11,309 bases of DNA from Acidimicrobiales bacterium (GTDB lineage Bacteria; Actinomycetota; Acidimicrobiia; Acidimicrobiales; Iamiaceae), in assembly GCA_020439605.1 (NCBI GenBank), contig JAGQSI010000035.1, forward strand, positions 1 through 11,309. The letters are read 5' to 3'. Made by a program: the position numbers and the translations under genes. Below are positions 6,862-11,309 of this stretch, piece by piece (the first letter of the stretch is position 1; the number at the start of each line of letters is the position of its first letter). A model generated the notes under the pieces. The model saw nothing but the letters and a program-made list of their open reading frames with translations. It searched no databases and had not been told where the DNA came from.

Positions 6862-7698
6862 ATGACCGAAGCCTCACCTGTACCTGTCCGCCACGTGAGG
6901 TTCTCCTGGCCCGATGACCTAGAGGTGGTCTGGATTCCAGATGAGCCCGAGTTTGCCATCGCAGCTAACGCGGTCTCGTTACTCATGCCTCACGCCGAAC
7001 CATATGTGGTGTGGTCGACCCGCCAATCTCTGAGCGAGTCATTGATCAGTCCGCAGGATCCGATCTCTATTGAGGCAAGGGCCTATGTTGCCCAAGAGGC
7101 CCAACATCACGCGCAACACCGGCGCTTCAATGATCTTCTCACCCTTCAGGTTCCCGCTATCTCACGCCTAGATCGGCACTTCGGGAGAATCTTTTCGTGG
7201 CTCAAACGTCGAGGCTGTCGTTTTGGTCTGGCTTTTGCCGCTGCATTCGAAACTATTGCCTTTGTTGCAGCTCGGTGGGTCGACCGAAACCAACGACATC
7301 TTCGTGGTGCAGATCCCAGTGCTGCGACGATGTTCTTGTGGCATTTGGCTGAGGAGGTCGAACACAAATCGGTCGCGTTCAACACCTACATGGCCACTGG
7401 AGGAGGACGGCTCCGCTACGGATGCGCCGTGGTGGTAGCTGCACTGGTCCTCGCGTGGGGCGCCCTACTTGGCTCACTCACGATGATGCGCAGCACCGGG
7501 AGACTATGGAAACCAATGAGTCACCTGAAACTGGCCAGATGGTCCCTGTCGTTCGTGTTCGCTGCAATGCCGACCATGGTGGTTTCCGCTTTGCCGGGCC
7601 ATCACCCAGATCAACTCGCCAACCCGGCCGGCCTTGACAACTGGCTATCCAACTTCGACGAGAACACATCGAGCGTTCCACCTTGGGCACTTCCTTGA
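6862..7698 (+). CDS. PF10118-type predicted metal-dependent hydrolase (ferritin-like di-iron membrane protein)
   Basis: From ATG 6862 the protein has 278 residues and matches the "predicted metal-dependent hydrolase" family PF10118, whose members have ferritin-like helices with carboxylate/His metal ligands; the biochemical reaction is not established for the family. Candidate ligands are Glu46 (PHAEPYVV), Glu79 with His82 (AQEAQHHAQH, 77-86), Glu130 (AAFETIAF) and Glu165 with His168 (LWHLAEEVEHKSVAF, 159-173). Two hydrophobic segments (about 187-207 and 228-244) suggest membrane association of the C-terminal part. The open frame extends upstream to 6763, but that would overlap the divergent alkyl sulfatase. 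MTEASPVPVRHVRFSWP fits the family N-terminus, so 6862 is preferred, without a ribosome site. A weak TTGATG-N18-TAGATA (6827-6856) just upstream would give a leaderless mRNA. The stop is 42 bp before the anti-sigma gene. Confidence 0.85.
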   Translation: MTEASPVPVRHVRFSWPDDLEVVWIPDEPEFAIAANAVSLLMPHAEPYVVWSTRQSLSESLISPQDPISIEARAYVAQEAQHHAQHRRFNDLLTLQVPAISRLDRHFGRIFSWLKRRGCRFGLAFAAAFETIAFVAARWVDRNQRHLRGADPSAATMFLWHLAEEVEHKSVAFNTYMATGGGRLRYGCAVVVAALVLAWGALLGSLTMMRSTGRLWKPMSHLKLARWSLSFVFAAMPTMVVSALPGHHPDQLANPAGLDNWLSNFDENTSSVPPWALP

Positions 7699-7728
7699 AC
7701 AGCTAGGTGCAGAACTAGCCTTGAGGTG

Positions 7729-7755
7729 GGAACCCAACGAATGATTTGGGCGACC
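7729..7755 (+). promoter_or_regulatory. Possible ECF-type promoter GGAACC-N16-CGACC before the anti-sigma gene
   Basis: GGAACC (7729-7734) is a classic -35 element for ECF sigma factors, and CGACC (7751-7755) stands 16 nt downstream where a CGTC-like -10 element is expected. A transcript from it would begin near 7762, almost at ATG 7765, giving a leaderless message starting MACSEWFEM. This would be autoregulation by the sigma factor encoded two genes on. It is a match to a short consensus only. Confidence 0.35.
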
Positions 7756-8370
7756 AATAGACAAATGGCATGTTCCGAATGGTTTGAGATGGTGTCGGCC
7801 GGAGCCGACGACCAGTTGAGCGAAGAGGAAAGCTCACGCCTCCACGACCATTTGGCTACGTGCCAGCAGTGCACAGAGCTGTTCGAGACTTTCGCAATTG
7901 AACATCGACGGCTGAGGTTTCGAGCACCAGCAGATCACGATCCACTCGTAACCAACCTCCTCCAAGAACGCCAGACAGATCGCAGCGCCAGCCTGCTCGG
8001 CTTCAAGGCCAGAACGCTTGTGGGTGCCGTTGGCGTAATTGCCGCGGTTGGAGCCTTGGTCTCAGCAATCCACTTTGCGCAACAAAGCACCCCAGCGAGC
8101 TCCCCCAAACTTGATGCGGCGGTGCGTATCGATGCACGCAAGCACACTTTCGACAACTCTGAAGTCACGGTAACCACCGGCCAAAGCGTTGAGTGGCGCA
8201 ACTCAGGCGAGTTGACCCATCACATCGTGCGGACAGGCGAAGACGGGGCTAGCGACACGGTGTTGGCCCCGGGTCACAGTTACCATGCGACCTTTACACA
8301 GCCAGGCGTATACAGATTTTGGTGCATGATCCACGAGGGCATGCAGGGCACAGTGACGGTGGACCTGTGA
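7741..8370 (+). CDS. Zinc-finger anti-sigma factor fused to a periplasmic cupredoxin (blue-copper) domain
   Basis: From ATG 7741 the protein has 209 residues in three parts. Residues 9-50 are a zf-HC2/ZAS anti-sigma domain with Cys11 and the motif HLATCQQC (His37-x3-Cys41-x2-Cys44), which holds an ECF sigma factor inactive in the cytoplasm. Residues 92-112 form one membrane helix. Residues 128-209 are a plastocyanin/amicyanin-like domain outside the membrane: WRNSGELTHHIV gives the first Cu ligand (His160, possibly 161) and WCMIHEGMQGTVTV gives Cys195-x2-His198-x2-Met201, the ligand spacing of amicyanin. The type-1 copper site is thus complete. The gene overlaps the ECF sigma gene by GTGA. 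The start is uncertain: GTG 7726 or ATG 7765 are possible, and 7765 fits the domain boundary best. Copper or redox sensing is inferred from the architecture. Confidence 0.88.
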   Translation: MIWATNRQMACSEWFEMVSAGADDQLSEEESSRLHDHLATCQQCTELFETFAIEHRRLRFRAPADHDPLVTNLLQERQTDRSASLLGFKARTLVGAVGVIAAVGALVSAIHFAQQSTPASSPKLDAAVRIDARKHTFDNSEVTVTTGQSVEWRNSGELTHHIVRTGEDGASDTVLAPGHSYHATFTQPGVYRFWCMIHEGMQGTVTVDL

Positions 8371-8987
8371 GCGCCGTTGGCCGCCGTCGCGGTTCGGGCC
8401 TTCCACCTATACGTGGAGACGAAGAACTTTCCGTGCTAGCTCGCAGAGCAGCCGATGGCGATGCACAAGCGGAAGCCGCCTTCGTGGCGCGCACAATCGA
8501 CGATGTCTGGCGTTTCTGCGCCCACCAACTCGGCCCGAATCAAGCTGACGACGCTGTACAGGCCACCTACATCCGAGCACTGCGATCGCTGAAGAACTTC
8601 AGAGGAGATTCCTCGCCGAAGACCTGGCTACTTGGGGTGGCAAGAAATACCTGCCTCGATGAACGCAGGGCATTGGCAAGACGGATCCGGGTTCTCGAAC
8701 GCGTCGCACAGCAGGAGTCTTCTCCAGCGGCCGCATCGCTCGACACGGATCTATCCCCTGAGTCCGAAGATCTACTCAACCGTTTGGAAACCGACAGACG
8801 AGAAGCCTTCGTGCTCACCCAGATTCTCGGGCTTCCGTACGAAGAAGCAGCACTGGCCGTTGGTTGCCCGGTCGGCACAATTCGCTCTCGGGTAGCACGC
8901 GCCAGAGCAGACCTGCTCGAGCTCTCAGCGAGCGACGACGCCGACGCCGACAGACCAATGAACGGCCCGATGTCTGCTTCGAGCTAA
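8367..8987 (+). CDS. ECF (extracytoplasmic function) RNA polymerase sigma factor
   Basis: The 206-residue protein has sigma-70 region 2 at about 37-102, with DDAVQATYIRALRSLKNF and TWLLGVARNTCLDERR, and region 4 at about 133-184, with the helix-turn-helix LPYEEAALAVGCPVGTIRSRVARARADL. There is no extra C-terminal domain beyond a short Asp/Ser-rich tail, so it is a minimal ECF sigma factor that should direct RNA polymerase to a small regulon. GTG 8367 is chosen because it overlaps the anti-sigma stop as GTGA, with GGTGG a few bases upstream; the frame stays open to 8319, but that would place over 50 bp inside the cupredoxin. Its activity should be blocked by the adjacent anti-sigma/cupredoxin. 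The order anti-sigma then sigma is the reverse of most ECF loci. The LLM oxidoreductase 22 bp downstream is a candidate operon and regulon member. Confidence 0.92.
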   Translation: MSAVGRRRGSGLPPIRGDEELSVLARRAADGDAQAEAAFVARTIDDVWRFCAHQLGPNQADDAVQATYIRALRSLKNFRGDSSPKTWLLGVARNTCLDERRALARRIRVLERVAQQESSPAAASLDTDLSPESEDLLNRLETDRREAFVLTQILGLPYEEAALAVGCPVGTIRSRVARARADLLELSASDDADADRPMNGPMSASS

Positions 8988-9009
8988 CCAACCTGCAACG
9001 ATTTGGGCA

Positions 9010-9957
9010 ATGCCATCTCAAGACCTGCCTCCATTTCGCTTTGGCGTTCAGTGCTCCTCGCCCCCAGATGTCACTGCCGCTCACTGGCGGGACCTGGCAC
9101 TCAAGGTTGAAGATCTCGGCTACTACCGCCTGACCGTCTCGGATCACCTCGATGATCAGCTAGCACCGATTGCGGCCCTGATGTGCGCAGCAGACGCCAC
9201 ATCGACGCTGAGGGTTGGTGCGCTCGTGTTCTGCAATGACTACCGACACCCAGCCCTGCTGGCAAAAGAAGCAGCAACTCTGGACATCTTGTCGGAGGGC
9301 AGATTCGAACTCGGTATGGGCGCAGGTTGGATGACCAGTGACTACCGGGCCGCTGGAATCGAGATGGAGAGGGCCGGGATTCGTATCGCTCGCCTTGAAG
9401 AAGCCGTCCAGGTTGTTCGAGGACTGTTCTCCGACGGCCCGTGTGACTTCGATGGTGACCACTACCAGATTCGCGGATTGTCCGGTTCTCCCAAACCGGT
9501 TCAGTCCCCCCTACCGATACTCATTGGCGGTGGAGGCAAGAAGGTGCTTCAGCTCGCAGGCAGATACGGCGACATTGTTGGGCTCAACCCTGCGCTTCCC
9601 AACGGTGTGATCGATGCCTCAGCGGGCCCCGATGCCACAGAAGCCGCCACAGACCGTAAGATCGGTTGGATACGTGAGGCTGCCGGTGCTCGGTTTGGCC
9701 AGATCGAGCTTCACACCCGCATCCATCTAGCGATCGTCACCGATGATCGCCAAGGAACAGCCGAAGCACTAGCGCCAGCGTTGGGACTCACTGCGCATGA
9801 GGCGCTCGCATCACCTCATGCGCTGTGTGGCACGGTCGAGGAAATGGTCGACGATCTTCTATACCGGCGGGAGCGATTCGGCATCGCCTCAATCGGCATA
9901 AGCCTTGACTCACTCGATGCAATGGCACCTGTGGTGGCTGCTCTGGCCGGAAGCTGA
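9010..9957 (+). CDS. LLM-class F420-dependent oxidoreductase (MSMEG_2516-like)
   Basis: The 315-residue protein is a luciferase-like TIM-barrel oxidoreductase of the type that binds coenzyme F420 or FMN. The N-terminal block FRFGVQCSS (9-17), LGYYRLTVSDHLDDQLAP (36-53), LRVGALVFCNDYRHPALLAKEAATLD (67-92) and LSEGRFELGMGAGW (94-107) follows the pattern of the MSMEG_2516 subfamily of probable F420-dependent enzymes. LPILIGGGGKKVLQLAGRYGDIVGL (168-192) is the usual cofactor phosphate region. Length is normal. The substrate is unknown. ATG 9010 has no ribosome site; GGG just upstream is too close. It follows the ECF sigma gene by 22 bp on the same strand, so co-transcription is likely, and it is convergent with the S4 gene across 6 bp. 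Confidence 0.9.
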   Translation: MPSQDLPPFRFGVQCSSPPDVTAAHWRDLALKVEDLGYYRLTVSDHLDDQLAPIAALMCAADATSTLRVGALVFCNDYRHPALLAKEAATLDILSEGRFELGMGAGWMTSDYRAAGIEMERAGIRIARLEEAVQVVRGLFSDGPCDFDGDHYQIRGLSGSPKPVQSPLPILIGGGGKKVLQLAGRYGDIVGLNPALPNGVIDASAGPDATEAATDRKIGWIREAAGARFGQIELHTRIHLAIVTDDRQGTAEALAPALGLTAHEALASPHALCGTVEEMVDDLLYRRERFGIASIGISLDSLDAMAPVVAALAGS

Positions 9958-9963
9958 CCAGAA

Positions 9964-10203
9964 CTAGCTGGGCGAAGGGCCTTGGCCAGCAAGTACTACC
10001 TGCTCGCCCAAGGCCTCGACAATGTCGCCGTCTCGGAGCTGGCGCCCGCGTCGGGTCTCAACCTCGCCATTCACCTGGACCTCACCCCCGGCCAAGATCA
10101 TCTTGGCATCGGAGCCCGAATCAACGAGTCCAGCGAGTTGAAGGAGTTGGCCGAGACGAATGACATCGTCTCGGATCTCGACCGAGCGTGGCTGAGGCTG
10201 CAT
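9964..10203 (-). CDS. S4-domain RNA-binding protein (YbcJ-like)
   Basis: This 79-residue protein is essentially a single S4 domain. The run IRLGQLLQLAGLVDSGSDAK (15-34), then GGEVQVNGEVETRRGRQLRDGD (39-60), is the consensus of the small YbcJ-type S4 proteins that bind structured or ribosomal RNA. The Gly-rich, Pro-rich tail is short and unstructured. ATG 10203 has GAGG only 2 nt upstream, which is closer than ideal. The gene starts 8 bp after the lipase stop and is probably translated from the same mRNA, although the two functions are unrelated. The RNA partner is unknown. Confidence 0.88.
   Translation of the reverse strand: MQPQPRSVEIRDDVIRLGQLLQLAGLVDSGSDAKMILAGGEVQVNGEVETRRGRQLRDGDIVEALGEQVVLAGQGPSPS
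9978..10015. repeat. Inverted repeat GGCCTTGG / CCAAGGCC, possible 3'-end hairpin
   Basis: Perfect 8-bp GC-rich arms (9978-9985 and 10008-10015) enclose 22 nt, with an inner AGCA/TGCT pair (9988-9991, 10001-10004). It lies within the end of the S4 gene, just past the stop of the convergent oxidoreductase, so it could end or stabilise either mRNA. There is no T-tract on either side, so it is not called a classical terminator. Confidence 0.35.
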
Positions 10204-10211
10204 TACCTCTT

Positions 10212-10979
10212 CTATAGCGCCCAGCAGTTCATCTTCACACTTTGACCCTTGAGTGCATCAACCACTCCATCGGCGACGGCTCCATCAAGGATCAAGCCAA
10301 GGTGTCCGGGAAGACGGGCGAAACACTGGTTCTGAACGGCGATATTGGAGATGTTGCCGTCATTGGCCAAGAACGAGGTGGTGTATGGAGTAACCACCAG
10401 ATCTACCTTGGTGGCGATCGAGGTGTAACGAACTGAACCGATGGTGTCATCGCCTGCGTTGAGGGCGTTCAAGAAGCTGGAGCCGCCTGCCATCTGCTGA
10501 CATGCGGTGATGCCGACACAGGTGCCAAACGTGAGGAAGGTTCCGATGTTGGCCATCGCAGTGCCGTAGTTCGGGGTGCCCATCATGATCAGCGAATCCA
10601 CACTGGATGCACCGTTGAGACTCTTCACGTAGTAGCGGCTGACAAGTCCGCCCATGGAGTGAGAGACAATGTCCACCTTCGAGGCGCCGGTGCGAGATTT
10701 TACGCTCGCTACAACCGAAGCCAGACGTGCGCTGTTGTTACGGATGTCGCCAAGACCAAAATCCGGGAAGTTCATGAGGGTGACGTCGTAACCAGCCTTC
10801 TGAAGTCTCGACTTCAGTGGTAGGTATCCGGTGTCGATCACTGGGCCAGTAGTGAACCCTGGGACAATCACCACGGGATCCTTAGCGGGCGCGGCACCAG
10901 CAGGAGCTAGTCCCCCAACCGCTGTGACCAGCGAGGCCACGAGTAGAGAAACAACAAGAAGTACACGGCGCTTAGCCAT
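10212..10979 (-). CDS. Secreted class 2 lipase (alpha/beta hydrolase, LipA/EstA type)
   Basis: From ATG 10979 the protein has 255 residues with a Sec signal peptide (MAKRR, a hydrophobic core, then AGAAPA, cleavage near residue 30). The mature part is an alpha/beta hydrolase like Bacillus LipA and actinobacterial class 2 lipases, which hydrolyse acylglycerols or esters outside the cell. VIVPGFTTG (37-45) is the oxyanion strand, VSHSMGGLVSRYY (105-117) carries nucleophile Ser108, TKVDLVVTP (190-198) the catalytic Asp193, and PGHLGLI (224-230) the catalytic His226. Cys154/Cys160 and Cys219/Cys252 could form disulfides. The frame is open to 11018, but AGGGGG (10989-10994) 9 nt before ATG 10979 and the signal peptide layout support the shorter form. 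TATGCT on the minus strand (11015-11010) may be a -10 element. It is followed by the S4 gene after 8 bp. Confidence 0.91.
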   Translation of the reverse strand: MAKRRVLLVVSLLVASLVTAVGGLAPAGAAPAKDPVVIVPGFTTGPVIDTGYLPLKSRLQKAGYDVTLMNFPDFGLGDIRNNSARLASVVASVKSRTGASKVDIVSHSMGGLVSRYYVKSLNGASSVDSLIMMGTPNYGTAMANIGTFLTFGTCVGITACQQMAGGSSFLNALNAGDDTIGSVRYTSIATKVDLVVTPYTTSFLANDGNISNIAVQNQCFARLPGHLGLILDGAVADGVVDALKGQSVKMNCWAL

Positions 10980-10988
10980 AGTCACTAT

Positions 10989-10993
10989 CCCCC
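10989..10993 (-). promoter_or_regulatory. Ribosome binding site (GGGGG within AGGGGGAT) for the lipase
   Basis: This purine run lies 9 nt upstream of ATG 10979 on the minus strand. It selects that ATG over the upstream in-frame ATG at 11018, which would put 13 polar residues before the signal peptide. Confidence 0.6.
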
Positions 10994-11069
10994 TGAGAGC
11001 GTTGGCACAAGCATACATCTCTGGACGTGACGATATCGGCTATTGGGACGGCCGACGCCGTACCGGTCC

Positions 11070-11116
11070 CTGCTTTCACACGGCAGAGGTCACAGGTTCG
11101 AGTCCTGTTACGCCCA
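11070..11116 (+). tRNA. tRNA-Val(CAC), 3' part only; 5' half not recognisable (pseudo-tRNA or integration remnant)
   Basis: The sequence gives a good anticodon arm (CTGCT / GGCAG, loop TTCACAC with U33, anticodon CAC at 11077-11079 and A37), a 5-nt variable loop, a perfect T arm (ACAGG, loop TTCGAGT, CCTGT) and the 3' acceptor strand TACGCCC plus discriminator A116. CCA is not encoded (CCC follows). The 5' side fails: GGGACGG at 11045-11051 pairs with TACGCCC at three G-C pairs plus one wobble, positions 8-9 are CC rather than TA, and the D region has only a 3-bp GAC/GTC stem with no GG in the loop. It is therefore scored as a 3' fragment of a valine tRNA gene. A terminator hairpin follows 6 nt on. 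Confidence 0.7.
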
Positions 11117-11122
11117 CCCAGA

Positions 11123-11148
11123 GGATCCCTTGCGCTCGCAAGGGATCC
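11123..11148 (+). terminator. Strong hairpin terminator after the tRNA-Val 3' end
   Basis: An 11-bp perfect stem (GGATCCCTTGC / GCAAGGGATCC) with a GCTC loop begins 6 nt past the discriminator base and is followed by CTTTCGTATT. The stem is very stable but the T-run is only three bases. Its place right behind the tRNA end is what is expected of the native tRNA terminator. Confidence 0.7.
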
Positions 11149-11188
11149 CTTTCGTATTCAGATCAGGAAGCACCTCCCCAATTTGGGT

Positions 11189-11309
11189 TCATCGTGCGTC
11201 TATCGCGCACATCGTCGCGTCTGTCGCAAGGTTGGCAGCAGCGGTGAGCTCGTCGAGCACGTCGGTAGCTCGATCCTGGGCTCCGGGAGGCATACACCCG
11301 TACACATCG
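11189..11309 (-). CDS. Unidentified protein, C-terminal 39 residues (partial, runs off right edge)
   Basis: A minus-strand frame is open from the window edge to TGA at 11191-11189. It reads VYGCMPPGAQDRATDVLDEL followed by an Ala-rich helix-like stretch and ends MCAIDAR. Composition (Ala, Asp, codons ending in C or G) is like real genes of the window, and no other frame is better, but the piece is too short to assign to a family. It does not look like the C-terminus of a tyrosine recombinase (no Tyr in a suitable place), which matters because of the tRNA fragment beside it. Confidence 0.45.
   Translation of the reverse strand, partial: DVYGCMPPGAQDRATDVLDELTAAANLATDATMCAIDAR

Noticed and set aside
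7743..9008. Shared 9-nt word GATTTGGGC before the anti-sigma gene (7743-7751) and before the oxidoreductase (9000-9008)
   Set aside because: The second copy lacks the GGAAC element at the right distance, and a 9-nt repeat is weak evidence for a shared promoter.
10980..11018. Longer start for the lipase
   Set aside because: It puts 13 extra residues before a standard signal peptide and ignores the AGGGGG site before ATG 10979.
11045..11116. A complete 72-nt tRNA-Val
   Set aside because: Length is right, but the acceptor stem has only three G-C pairs plus a wobble, positions 8-9 are CC, and the D loop lacks the GG pair. Kept as a 3' fragment only.
1..11309. CRISPR array, insertion sequence, transposase, integrase or toxin-antitoxin pair
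   Set aside because: No regular repeats, no terminal repeats with a transposase and no recombinase motif were seen on either strand, although the tRNA fragment suggests an integrase outside the window.

Overview
The window looks like chromosomal DNA from a high-GC Gram-positive actinobacterium, most plausibly an Acidimicrobiia-type lineage (inference, not proven). The grounds are fairly high GC, frequent GTG/TTG starts, many genes without a Shine-Dalgarno sequence, a tRNA 3' end with no encoded CCA, an F420-type luciferase-like oxidoreductase, a PF10118-type di-iron protein, and a Pro-rich single-pass membrane protein.

Left part (1-4840). An acyl-CoA dehydrogenase runs off the left edge on the minus strand. 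It is preceded by an M20 amidohydrolase on the same strand, and a perfect dyad lies at their junction. Divergent to these, two tandem paralogous CoA-ester lyases of the HpcH/HpaI (CitE/malyl-CoA lyase) family sit 2 bp apart. The first resembles Mcl1 L-malyl-CoA/beta-methylmalyl-CoA lyase; the second resembles CitE/Mcl2/CLYBL. A Pro-rich, single-pass membrane protein with an NTF2-like domain and a pilin-like C-terminal tail follows. A 15-nt palindrome lies between lyase 2 and this gene.

Middle part (4875-9957). A class III (metallo-beta-lactamase type) alkyl sulfatase on the minus strand is divergent to a plus-strand run of four closely spaced genes: a PF10118 ferritin-like di-iron membrane protein, an anti-sigma factor fused to a periplasmic cupredoxin, an ECF sigma factor overlapping it by GTGA, and an MSMEG_2516-like LLM flavin/F420 oxidoreductase. 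The anti-sigma/sigma pair is the most striking item. A zinc-finger anti-sigma domain is joined through one membrane helix to a blue-copper domain with a full, amicyanin-spaced set of ligands, which suggests a direct copper or redox sensor.

Right part (9964-11309). A secreted class 2 lipase and an S4 RNA-binding protein form a minus-strand pair. Beyond the lipase start lies the 3' part of a tRNA-Val(CAC) with no recognisable 5' half, followed by a strong hairpin terminator. This is what the attR side of an element integrated in a tRNA gene would look like, although no integrase is visible here. A minus-strand coding fragment runs off the right edge.
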